A stretch of DNA of 22,572 nucleotides from DAOTXL01 sp034434895 (lineage in GTDB: Bacteria > Chloroflexota > Anaerolineae > JAAYZQ01), in NCBI GenBank assembly GCA_034434895.1, contig DAOTYI010000193.1, forward strand, positions 1 through 22,572. Direction: 5' to 3'. The translations under genes and the position numbers were made by a program. The notes under the pieces are model-generated. The model was not told the origin of the DNA. It was given only the letters and a program-made list of their open reading frames with translations, and ran no database searches. Positions 15,364 through 22,349 of this stretch are shown here, one piece after another (the first letter of the stretch is position 1; each line of letters begins with the position of its first letter).

Positions 15364-15510
15364 ATGCTGTTCCTACCACGCGAAGAAGGGCAGGGTCTGG
15401 TTGAGTATGCGTTGATCCTTGTTCTGGTGGCCATTGTGGTGATTGCCATCCTGCTCCTGCTTGGCCCGGCCGTCGGCAACGTCTTCAGCGTCATCGTCAA
15501 CGCCATCTAA
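15364..15510 (+). CDS. flp: Flp/Tad-type pilin, 48 residues
   Basis: A tiny gene easily missed by length cut-offs. The product is MLFLPREEG followed by QGLVEYALILV, then a continuous hydrophobic helix to about residue 35, and the tail GPAVGNVFSVIVNAI. It has the class IVb prepilin signature: cleavage after G9, Glu at +5 (E14) next to Tyr (E14-Y15), then the transmembrane helix. The mature pilin would be 39 residues, short even for Flp pilins, which usually run 45-60. The leader is only nine residues. It is probably the major subunit of a thin surface pilus for adhesion or DNA uptake. It has its own promoter, palindromic operator, very strong ribosome binding site and a downstream hairpin. Confidence 0.93.
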   Translation: MLFLPREEGQGLVEYALILVLVAIVVIAILLLLGPAVGNVFSVIVNAI

Positions 15511-15548
15511 CCCAGGCTGCGAAGCGAATCAACCCTGTCAATGTCATC

Positions 15549-15576
15549 GTAGAGCCCCGCCCTGGCGGGGCTCTAC
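15549..15576 (+). terminator. Strong hairpin after the pilin gene
   Basis: A 12-bp perfect stem, left arm GTAGAGCCCCGC (15549-15560), loop CCTG and the complementary right arm (15565-15576). It is followed by CCTTTCC, which is a poor U-tract. It lies 38 bp after the pilin stop. It may terminate part of the transcripts or protect the short pilin mRNA from 3' decay; the next gene has its own promoter. Confidence 0.7.
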
Positions 15577-15586
15577 CCTTTCCTGA

Positions 15587-15602
15587 TAGGACTACAGTCC
15601 TA
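15587..15602. promoter_or_regulatory. 16-bp palindromic operator 2, distal site of the TadE promoter
   Basis: TAGGACTACAGTCCTA is a perfect inverted repeat readable as 7-2-7 or 6-4-6. Its start is 33 bp upstream of operator 3, close to three helical turns, so two dimers would sit on about the same DNA face. Confidence 0.6.
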
Positions 15603-15619
15603 GAGGCCCAACCCCTCTC

Positions 15620-15635
15620 TAGTACCATCGGACTA
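15620..15635. promoter_or_regulatory. 16-bp palindromic operator 3, proximal site of the TadE promoter
   Basis: TAGTACCATCGGACTA differs from operator 1 at only two positions. Like operator 1 it abuts the -35 (TTGCCT begins at 15636), so the conserved block continues as TTGCC at both promoters. The placement relative to -35 is identical at both. Confidence 0.7.
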
Positions 15636-15664
15636 TTGCCTTTCCTCACAAGATATGTTATAGT
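15636..15664 (+). promoter_or_regulatory. Candidate promoter of the TadE-TadE-TadG genes
   Basis: TTGCCT (15636-15641) and TATAGT (15659-15664) have a 17-bp spacing with TGT before the -10. The predicted leader of ~88 nt before the ATG at 15759 is long and shows no strong Shine-Dalgarno. A fourth half-site, TAGTAC, overlaps the -10 at 15661-15666. Confidence 0.6.
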
Positions 15665-15758
15665 ACAGTTGTCCAGTGGATGACATGCTGTGGGGCCATG
15701 CGCCAAGAGGGTGGTGAGAGGACCGCTTCACCATTGAATTGTGGGGTATAAGAACGCT

Positions 15759-16256
15759 ATGAGGCCAGGCAAACGTACAGCGCGTCAGCATCGCTGCCAG
15801 GTCGTCAGGGGGGATCACCGTAGAGAAGCAGGCCAGGGGATGGTCGAGGCAGCCGTCGCCTTCCTGTTCTTGTTGCTGATCCTGCTGGTGATGTATGAAA
15901 TGGCGATGGTCTTTAGCTCTTATATTGCTCTTTTAAATTGTAGTGTCCAGGGGGCTATCTATGCTTCGGCCCACCCCAACATGGTTGAGGACCCCCCGGA
16001 CGAGGAATATCAGCAATATGTGAGCATCATGCAGGCCGAGGCGCTGGCCGGGGGGCTGAGCTGGAAAGATATGACCGTCCACCCACCGCAGCTACCTCCG
16101 ACCGTCCAGCCAGGGAACCCTCTGACCGTCACCCTCGACTATAGACTGACAACCTTTGCCAGCGAAATCGTCTTTCCGTTGTTTGGGCGGTTCGGCCTGC
16201 CGACGCAATACCGGATTACCGCCCGAACAGCGGTCCCAATCCGATGGGAGCCGTAG
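15759..16256 (+). CDS. TadE-like pseudopilin, first copy
   Basis: A 165-residue protein. A basic leader of ~25 residues ends in REAG and is followed by QGMVEAAVAFLFLLLILLVM, giving Gly at the cleavage site and Glu at +5 (E30) before one long hydrophobic helix: a class III (prepilin-type) signal. The rest is an exported domain with predicted beta structure and a Pro-rich middle (HPPQLPPTVQPGNP). The match to TadE-family minor pseudopilins rests on this architecture and the location. The start is uncertain: ATG at 15759 and an in-frame GTG at 15741 both lack a good ribosome binding site, and either keeps the signal intact. It is separated from the next gene by 4 bp. Confidence 0.82.
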   Translation: MRPGKRTARQHRCQVVRGDHRREAGQGMVEAAVAFLFLLLILLVMYEMAMVFSSYIALLNCSVQGAIYASAHPNMVEDPPDEEYQQYVSIMQAEALAGGLSWKDMTVHPPQLPPTVQPGNPLTVTLDYRLTTFASEIVFPLFGRFGLPTQYRITARTAVPIRWEP

Positions 16257-16260
16257 CGCC

Positions 16261-16743
16261 ATGAGCGAGGTGAAGAGATCTCAGCATCCGAGGCCAGGAG
16301 TCAGGGTGAAACCGGATGAGCAGGGCCAGCAGATGGTCGAGTTCGCTCTGACCTTTACCATATTCTGCCTGCTGCTGATGGCTCTGGCTCTGTTCGGAAC
16401 GGTGTTCTTTTCCTACGCCTCCATCGTTCAGGCGGCGCGAGAAGGGTCCCGACATCTGATGTCTCACCCGCTGTTACCAGCCGATCCGGACACCTTTGAG
16501 ACGGCCGACCAGGAGGCGATCTGGGTCGTGACCAATTCGCTTCCGTTGCTGGACTGGCGAAACCACATGACTATCAACATCATGCCCGAGCCTCAGTACC
16601 GGGTGCCGGGCGGCTATGTAGCGGTCGAGATCCAGTATACCATGGAGCTTCTCGACCTGAATATCCCGGTGATCGGTGGGGAGCCGGTTCATCTGCTGGG
16701 CCCCATCCACCTGCGTACCATGTCCCGTCGAAGTCTGGACTAG
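16261..16743 (+). CDS. TadE-like pseudopilin, second copy
   Basis: A 160-residue protein with leader KPDEQG and then QQMVEFALTFTIFCLLLMAL: Gly22 at the prepilin cleavage site and Glu27 at +5. SYASIVQAAREGSRHL follows the helix, the typical TadE continuation (..V..AAREG.R.). The C-terminal part is an exported domain with alternating hydrophobic strands. GGGAG lies 10 nt upstream of the ATG. It follows the first TadE-like gene by 4 bp and precedes the TadG-like gene by 95 bp with no terminator. One copy may be TadE and the other TadF by position, but sequence alone does not decide this. Confidence 0.88.
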   Translation: MSEVKRSQHPRPGVRVKPDEQGQQMVEFALTFTIFCLLLMALALFGTVFFSYASIVQAAREGSRHLMSHPLLPADPDTFETADQEAIWVVTNSLPLLDWRNHMTINIMPEPQYRVPGGYVAVEIQYTMELLDLNIPVIGGEPVHLLGPIHLRTMSRRSLD

Positions 16744-16838
16744 GGTAATGGCAATACGGTTTCGATAAGCAATGGGAGTGGAGCCTTCAGGCGGACCTTT
16801 GGAGGTCTGTATCAAACGAAGTGAAAGGAGCAGGTACT

Positions 16839-19163
16839 ATGAGAAAACAAGTCAGAACAAAGCGTGAGGAGGGTCAGTCTCTCATCATTGTTGGGGCGCT
16901 GCTGATCGTGCTGGTCGCCCTCATCGGCCTGGTCGTTGACGCAGGCAACGCCTATGCCCAGCGCCGGATTGTGCAGAACGCTGCCGATGCGGCGGCCATC
17001 GCCGGCGCTCAAATGCTGGGCCACCAGGACGATTACAAGACAGGCGGGCCGTTCCTGCTGAACTACCAGGTCATCGAAGCCGTGTGGAACTATGCCGAGC
17101 GCAACGGAGTTTCGCCCGAGGAGGTGGACATCTTTTACACCGATATTAACGGCAATGTGCTGGCCAATGCCGAGTTCGACCTGGGGTGGCAGGCTGTGAT
17201 CAACGACCAGACCTTCGGCGGGGTCAAGCCGGAGGGCATCCGCGTCGAGGCCAACCGCCCCTTCGACACCTACCTGGTGCGGGTCATCGGTCGGAATGAG
17301 ATGACGGCCAGTGCCAAAGCCCAGGGCATCCTGGCCTGCGGCGCCTGCTCGGCCACCGGCCTGTTCCCCATCGCCGTGAACGTGGGCACCTTTGCCGACA
17401 ATGGTGGCCTGCCGGCCATCGGCCAGGAGTACCGCATCTGGGGCGACAAGACCGGGCCGGGCAGCTTTGGCTACCTCTCCTGGAACTTTGACCCCGGTCA
17501 CACCAGCGAACAGACCCTGGTGGCCAACATGGCCGACACCAGCCGCAGCGGCTACTGGTCGGTGGGGGACAACATCCCCTGCGGCCCCGGCGTGCAGAAC
17601 AGTTCCAGCGTCAAAACCGAGCTGAAATACCGCATTGACAACCGGATTGACCTCAACCCACCCCGCTACCGCGAGGTGATCCTGCCCATCTTTGACTACA
17701 CCACCGGCCAGGGGGCAAACCTCACCTACCATGTCGTCGGCTTTGCCCGCTTCGAACTCAAGTGCTACCACTTTGCCAACAACTCCAACGGCTGGTACGG
17801 AAGCTGCACCTTTGACCAGGGGGACACCAGCAAGTGGATCTCGGGTGTCTTTAAGAGCTGGGTCGAATCAATCGGCGAGTCGGGTTGCACCAACTATGGC
17901 GTCTGCACGGCCAAGCTGCGCACCCCGCTGGAGGAGAAGCGGATCCTGATGGGCAATGTGGTGCCGTGGCGCATCTTTGTGCAAAAAGATGCCGTTCCTG
18001 GCCCGCCCCAGCCGGTGGACCTGATGCACGTGCTGGACATCTCCGGCAGCATGTGCGCTCACTGGGATGGCACCCCAGACAAAAACCCGCCATGCACCAA
18101 CGGGGAACGGATCCAGATCGCCAAAGATGTGCTGACCGCCTTTAACAATGCCTTGGAAAATGCCGACTGGGACCCGAATGACCAGATCCAGGTGGGCCTG
18201 GCCACTTTCCCCAAGATGCAGAGCACCTCTACCTATAACACCCAATGCTACAACGACATCCGGGCCATCGGCGGGCCGTGCGACAGCAGTCCACAGTCCG
18301 ACTGTGGCAAATCAACCAGCACCCTCTACTTTGCCAACAAGAACAAGAACCTGACCACCAACATCGCTTCCGTCAATACCGTCATCAATGGCCTGCAGGC
18401 CAATGGCGGCACCCCCATCCCGTTGGGGTTGCAATATGGCCGGGAAATGATAGTCGATCCGCAATACCACAACCCCAACAACCTGCAGGTCCTGCTCCTG
18501 ACCACCGACGGTATGCCCAACATCAAGATCAACGGCTACTGGAGCGGCTACAGGGGCAACTACACCCGCCCCTACTGGGTCGTCCAGTCGGGTTGCAACA
18601 ATGACGTCTACAACGCCGCCATCGAGCAGGCCAACCTGGCCAAGCAGCAAGGGATCATCGTCTTTGCCATCGGCATTCACGAGACGATTGACACCGATCT
18701 GATGACGGCCATCGCCAGCCCGGACACCGACCCGACCAAGCCGCACTTTTTCCAGGCCCACACCGCCGACGACTTCCAGGCCATCTATGAGTCGATCGTC
18801 CAGCGGCTGCCGGGGCTGGGCAATGAGGAGTGCATCGCCAACGAAAACGCCACGCAGGGCAATCTGGCTGTGGTGCGGCTGTATGACAGCGGCGGCAACC
18901 TGGTGGCCACCACCACGGCCGACAGCTCGGGCGGGTATCTGTTTGACCTGACCGCCCTGAACCTTGGGCCTGGCACCTATGAACTGCGGGCCGTCTGGTT
19001 GGATCACAGCTTCGACCCGCCGGTGGAATATGATGTCATGACCTGGGCCCTGGGTGGGCCTCCGGCCGACGAGCCGATCACGGTCGAGATCCCGCAAGGC
19101 ACCGGCACTACCCTGAAAGACCTGTACCTGCGCACGGACCAGCAGTTCACCTGCGAAGACTAA
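16839..19163 (+). CDS. TadG-like pilus protein with von Willebrand A domain
   Basis: A 774-residue exported protein, anchored by a helix at ~13-35. The Tad_N region EEGQSLIIVGALLIVLVALIG, then VVDAGNAYAQRRIVQNAADAAA, is the usual TadG start; Glu at +5 is missing, as is normal for this domain. A long beta-rich region (~170-385) leads to a VWA domain (~392-655) with an intact MIDAS: D400-x-S402-x-S404, T525 and D557 in LTTDGMPN. Cysteines C406, C419, C470, C481 and C489 sit in extended VWA loops and may form disulfides. A carboxypeptidase-regulatory-like beta-sandwich (~674-765, GNLAVVRLYDSGGNLV...DSSGGYLFDL) ends the protein. Start: ATG 16839 has AAAGGAG 8 nt upstream; the GTG at 16821 lies before that site. 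Likely a metal-dependent adhesin or cell-wall anchor of the pilus. Confidence 0.92.
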   Translation: MRKQVRTKREEGQSLIIVGALLIVLVALIGLVVDAGNAYAQRRIVQNAADAAAIAGAQMLGHQDDYKTGGPFLLNYQVIEAVWNYAERNGVSPEEVDIFYTDINGNVLANAEFDLGWQAVINDQTFGGVKPEGIRVEANRPFDTYLVRVIGRNEMTASAKAQGILACGACSATGLFPIAVNVGTFADNGGLPAIGQEYRIWGDKTGPGSFGYLSWNFDPGHTSEQTLVANMADTSRSGYWSVGDNIPCGPGVQNSSSVKTELKYRIDNRIDLNPPRYREVILPIFDYTTGQGANLTYHVVGFARFELKCYHFANNSNGWYGSCTFDQGDTSKWISGVFKSWVESIGESGCTNYGVCTAKLRTPLEEKRILMGNVVPWRIFVQKDAVPGPPQPVDLMHVLDISGSMCAHWDGTPDKNPPCTNGERIQIAKDVLTAFNNALENADWDPNDQIQVGLATFPKMQSTSTYNTQCYNDIRAIGGPCDSSPQSDCGKSTSTLYFANKNKNLTTNIASVNTVINGLQANGGTPIPLGLQYGREMIVDPQYHNPNNLQVLLLTTDGMPNIKINGYWSGYRGNYTRPYWVVQSGCNNDVYNAAIEQANLAKQQGIIVFAIGIHETIDTDLMTAIASPDTDPTKPHFFQAHTADDFQAIYESIVQRLPGLGNEECIANENATQGNLAVVRLYDSGGNLVATTTADSSGGYLFDLTALNLGPGTYELRAVWLDHSFDPPVEYDVMTWALGGPPADEPITVEIPQGTGTTLKDLYLRTDQQFTCED

Positions 19164-19201
19164 GATCACTCTCTGCTGCCAGGTGGTCGGTCGCCGCAAC
19201 C

Positions 19202-19289
19202 GGGTAGCCGAAGGCATTGCCTTCGGCTACCCGAATGCCTTCGGCTACCCGAATGCCTTCGGCTACCCGAATGCCTTCGGCTACCCGAA
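19202..19289. repeat. GGGTAGCCGAAGGCA palindrome plus 18-bp direct repeats
   Basis: A 31-bp palindrome (arms 19202-19216 and 19218-19232, 1-bp centre) begins the element. Its right arm with GAA (TGCCTTCGGCTACCCGAA, 18 bp) is then repeated in tandem four times in total (19218-19289). The first hairpin could terminate the TadG transcript. A sister palindrome with one compensating base pair changed lies at 22229-22259, beyond the next gene. Confidence 0.9.
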
Positions 19290-19305
19290 GGCTCTCCCCA
19301 TCCAC

Positions 19306-19343
19306 AGGTCTCAAACCGGGATGCTGTCCAGGGTTTGAGACCT
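19306..19343. repeat. 12-bp inverted repeat upstream of the secreted propeller gene
   Basis: Arms AGGTCTCAAACC (19306-19317) and GGTTTGAGACCT (19332-19343) are perfectly complementary across a 14-nt loop, followed by TTTGTCT. This could be an intrinsic terminator for the TadG transcript or a leader hairpin of the following gene, whose ribosome binding site (GGGAG at 19358) starts 15 bp later. No promoter was recognised between 19164 and 19370. Confidence 0.65.
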
Positions 19344-19370
19344 TTGTCTATTGAAAAGGGAGATGAACAG

Positions 19371-22190
19371 ATGAACCGGTTACACCCCAGACGACGGGGA
19401 TTCGGCCTGGCCCTGACCTTCGCCGCCCTGGCCCTGATCGCCACCGCCATGACCGCCCAGGCGTTCGTCGCCAGGATGACCGAAACGACGTTGGATGACT
19501 TTGCGTCCGGGACCTTCCACAAAACCGGCCTGCTTGACATCCCGCCAGATATTGACAGCGTCCAACTTTTGCCGGTCGGGTTGACCGGCGACTGGCAGCC
19601 GGACCGCAGCCTGCCGATCGGTCTGGTGGACCTGTTTGGGGTGGCCGCCGGGGGTCATGTGGTGGTCATGGGGGGGCAGGATGCCGCTTTTCATTACCAT
19701 GCCGAGGTCTATGTGAGCGCCATTGGCGCTCAGGGCGCGCTGGGCCCCTGGACCGTGCAGGCCCACCCTCTGCCCCAGCCGATGGCTGCGGCCGCGGCCA
19801 CGGTTTACCCCAAAGATGACGACGAATCGTTCATCTATGTTCTGGGCGGGATTGCCGGCGGAAACTCGTTCAACACGGTCTTCTACACGACCCTCGACCA
19901 CACAGCCGGGACAACCGGCCCCTGGACGACGAGCGTGTACACCCTCCCCGTCCCGGCCCATTATCTGGCCGCCGCCGCCATGAACGGCTATCTGTATGTG
20001 GCCGGCGGTTACAGCCTGGACCCCCCCTTTGCCAATGCTCTGTACGAGGTCTTTTACGCTCCCATCCAGCCTGACGGCAGCCTGGGCCCCTGGCAGAATG
20101 CACCGTTACTGCCCCAACCCCTGGCTTCTCATCTGCTCGTGGCCTTTAGCGAAGAGTCGGTCCATACCCTGTATGTGGTTGGCGGCTCCGATCTGGAGGG
20201 GAGCAACTCCTATCGCGTCTACTTTGCCGACGCGGCCGGTGATGGCAACCTGTCTGCCTGGGTCCTTTCCCAGGGCAACCTGCCGGCCACCCTCTACGGG
20301 CATGGCGGGGCCCTGGTCAATGACCAGATCATCGTCACCGGTGGCGTGGACGCTTCGGACACCCCCTCCAACACTGTCAAGGCGGCGCTGGTGGACCCGG
20401 GGAACCCGACCTTCCGCCTGTACGACTGGTGTCTGGGAGTGCCTCCCCCGGCCTGCACCATCGGCGCCTGGCAATCGGGACCCCTTTTGCCACAACGGCG
20501 GGCCTTCCACATCAGCGTTGAAGATGGAGGGTATATCTACACCATCGGCGGGGTGGATGTGAACGGCACTCCTACCAAAACGGTCTACCGGGGCACAGTC
20601 AACGGTCAGGGGGCGCTGTATTCTCCAGAGGGGTCCTATACCTCGTCCATCTTTGATTTCCAGATCCCCTCCACCCTGCACAAGGTGGAATGGGACGCCA
20701 CCATTGCCTACCCGGCCGAGATGACCCTGGACCTGAGCTACCGCTACAAGACTCAAGCCGGCGACTGGACCGCCTGGTCAACGCCCATCGCCAGCACCAA
20801 TGGCCTGAACACCCTCAACTTCGACCCGCCGGTGCCCAATGTCCGCCTGTTCCAGTACCGCCTGGATATGACCACCGATGTCACCACCACCTCTCCCCTT
20901 TTCAACCGGATTGACGTGTATTATGAAGTGCCCGACCCGGAGGTGGCGGTCCGCAAGGATACCGGCGGCCTCATCTCGGTGCCTCTGGGATTCGACCTGG
21001 ATTACACCATCTATTACACCAACAACGGAGGGTGGGTGGCCGAAGATGTGGTGCTGAGCGAGACCCTGCCCGCCAATACCTCCTACATCGGCGGCGCCGA
21101 TTGGCAGCAGGTCGGCAGCAGCAACGTCTACACCTACCTGGTCGGCAATCTGGCCCGTGGGGCCACCGGCGAGGCCACCTTCCGGGTCCATGTCGCCGAC
21201 TCGGTTCCACCCGGCACCCGCCGCATCACCGATGTGGTGGACATCGGCTTCCCACCGATGATTGACGCCTTTGGACAGATCATCGGCGATCCCGTGCCAG
21301 CCAACAACCACTATGAATTCAGCAACGCCCTGACCCTGTACGCCGTGGCCATCACCAAAGATGCCACCCCACCGCCAGGAAGCGAAGTAGAACCTGGCTC
21401 CACGATCACCTACACCATCCACTATGAAAATATCGGCCTGATCGATGCCGTCCAGGCCGTTGTCACCGACACCTATGACCCGGAAGGGGACTATACCATC
21501 CTCTCCATCAATCCTCCACCGAGCCAGGGGAACAATGTCTGGAACCTGGGCGTACTGGCGCCGGGTCGGGGAGGGGAGATTGTGATCGTCGTCCGGCTCC
21601 AGGATTCCCTGCCGGGGAACTGGCCCATCACCAACCGGGCTGCCTTCCACAGCAGCAGCGGTCCGTCGGCCTTTACCCCGCTGATCACCCATCGGACGCC
21701 CCGGGCGCCGGCGGTTGACCTGACCGCCCAGAATGTCCGCTGGCAGCCCGATAACCCGGCTGCCGGATCGCCGGTCGAGTTCTATGCCACCATAGCCAAC
21801 GCCGGTCGCCTGGATGCCGGTGAATTCTGGCTGGAGCTCTACATCAAACCCTGGCCCTCTGACCCCCCTTCCAGGCCGGCCGACCATGACTATGGGTACT
21901 GCCTGAACAACTGCCAGATCCTCCGCCCGGACTATACCCTCTCGGTCAGTAACCTGCCGGCCGGGTCCGGGTCCGAATTCCACTTTGTGGACAGCGGGCC
22001 GAAGGACCTCCTCTTCCCGCAGAACGGGATGTACCAGGTCTGTGTCCAGGTGGATGTGGCCTTTGGCAGCGACAACCCCTATTGGGGACACTACCCGGAG
22101 GAGAATGAAAGCAACAACCTGGTGTGCCAGACCCTCTCCATCGGCACGCCGACAGTCTATCTGCCGCTCATCACCAAACGTGCCCCTTGA
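19371..22190 (+). CDS. Secreted kelch-like beta-propeller / DUF11 / CARDB-like protein with YLPLI tail
   Basis: A 939-residue exported protein. The signal peptide is RRRGFGLALTFAALALIATAMTAQA with predicted cleavage near residue 31. Residues ~60-420 contain repeated kelch-like blades: GGHVVVMGG, FIYVLGGIAGG, GYLYVAGGY, TLYVVGGSD, DQIIVTGGVD and GYIYTIGGVD, each followed by a variable strand and a GPW-type loop. A beta-rich stretch follows, then two DUF11 domains (~530-645 from VAVRKDTGG..., and ~665-765 from VAITKDATPPPGS...). A CARDB-like domain comes next (~785-925, VDLTAQNVRWQPDNPAAGSPVEF... ending NNLVCQTLSI). The last residues TVYLPLITKRAP match a C-terminal tail seen on many Chloroflexota exported proteins. 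Start: ATG 19371, GGGAG 8 nt upstream. Probable surface adhesion or structural protein; no catalytic residues seen. Confidence 0.9.
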   Translation: MNRLHPRRRGFGLALTFAALALIATAMTAQAFVARMTETTLDDFASGTFHKTGLLDIPPDIDSVQLLPVGLTGDWQPDRSLPIGLVDLFGVAAGGHVVVMGGQDAAFHYHAEVYVSAIGAQGALGPWTVQAHPLPQPMAAAAATVYPKDDDESFIYVLGGIAGGNSFNTVFYTTLDHTAGTTGPWTTSVYTLPVPAHYLAAAAMNGYLYVAGGYSLDPPFANALYEVFYAPIQPDGSLGPWQNAPLLPQPLASHLLVAFSEESVHTLYVVGGSDLEGSNSYRVYFADAAGDGNLSAWVLSQGNLPATLYGHGGALVNDQIIVTGGVDASDTPSNTVKAALVDPGNPTFRLYDWCLGVPPPACTIGAWQSGPLLPQRRAFHISVEDGGYIYTIGGVDVNGTPTKTVYRGTVNGQGALYSPEGSYTSSIFDFQIPSTLHKVEWDATIAYPAEMTLDLSYRYKTQAGDWTAWSTPIASTNGLNTLNFDPPVPNVRLFQYRLDMTTDVTTTSPLFNRIDVYYEVPDPEVAVRKDTGGLISVPLGFDLDYTIYYTNNGGWVAEDVVLSETLPANTSYIGGADWQQVGSSNVYTYLVGNLARGATGEATFRVHVADSVPPGTRRITDVVDIGFPPMIDAFGQIIGDPVPANNHYEFSNALTLYAVAITKDATPPPGSEVEPGSTITYTIHYENIGLIDAVQAVVTDTYDPEGDYTILSINPPPSQGNNVWNLGVLAPGRGGEIVIVVRLQDSLPGNWPITNRAAFHSSSGPSAFTPLITHRTPRAPAVDLTAQNVRWQPDNPAAGSPVEFYATIANAGRLDAGEFWLELYIKPWPSDPPSRPADHDYGYCLNNCQILRPDYTLSVSNLPAGSGSEFHFVDSGPKDLLFPQNGMYQVCVQVDVAFGSDNPYWGHYPEENESNNLVCQTLSIGTPTVYLPLITKRAP

Positions 22191-22259
22191 GGGTAGACGA
22201 AGGCCATACGAAATCCCGCTATGAAAAAGGGTAGACGAAGGCAGTGCCTTCGTCTACCC
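22191..22259. repeat. GGGTAGACGAAGGCA palindrome with a half copy
   Basis: Directly after the stop codon lies a lone arm (GGGTAGACGAAGGC, from 22191). After a 24-bp spacer comes a complete palindrome with 15-bp arms (22229-22243 and 22245-22259) and a 1-bp centre, flanked by AA and TT that extend the stem. It probably serves as a terminator for the propeller gene. Same family as 19202-19232. Confidence 0.88.
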
Positions 22260-22273
22260 TTATCGGGCCAAAG

Positions 22274-22302
22274 TTGCTTTTTATACCGATTTGTGGTAAA
22301 CT
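22274..22302 (+). promoter_or_regulatory. Candidate promoter of the last gene
   Basis: TTGCTT (22274-22279) and TAAACT (22297-22302) have a 17-bp spacing with TGG before the -10. The region around the -10 (CGATTTGTGGTAAACT) closely resembles the response-regulator promoter (CGATTCTGTGGTATACT), so the two may be controlled alike. Confidence 0.6.
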
Positions 22303-22349
22303 GAAAACAGTCAACGGGTGAGAGCAAGCCAGCCCCGGAGGAGGGAAGT

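Noticed and set aside
15511..15758. Another small pilin or gene between flp and the first TadE-like gene
   Set aside because: The 248 bp are filled by the hairpin, two operators, a promoter and leader; no short frame with a ribosome binding site and prepilin signal was found.
16744..16838. Separate promoter for the TadG-like gene
   Set aside because: No TTG/TATAAT-like pair with acceptable spacing; only a weak 5-bp hairpin (GACCT/AGGTC) and a ribosome binding site. Cotranscription with the TadE genes is more likely.
19202..19289. CRISPR array
   Set aside because: 18-bp units are directly contiguous without spacers, and the first arm forms a simple palindrome.
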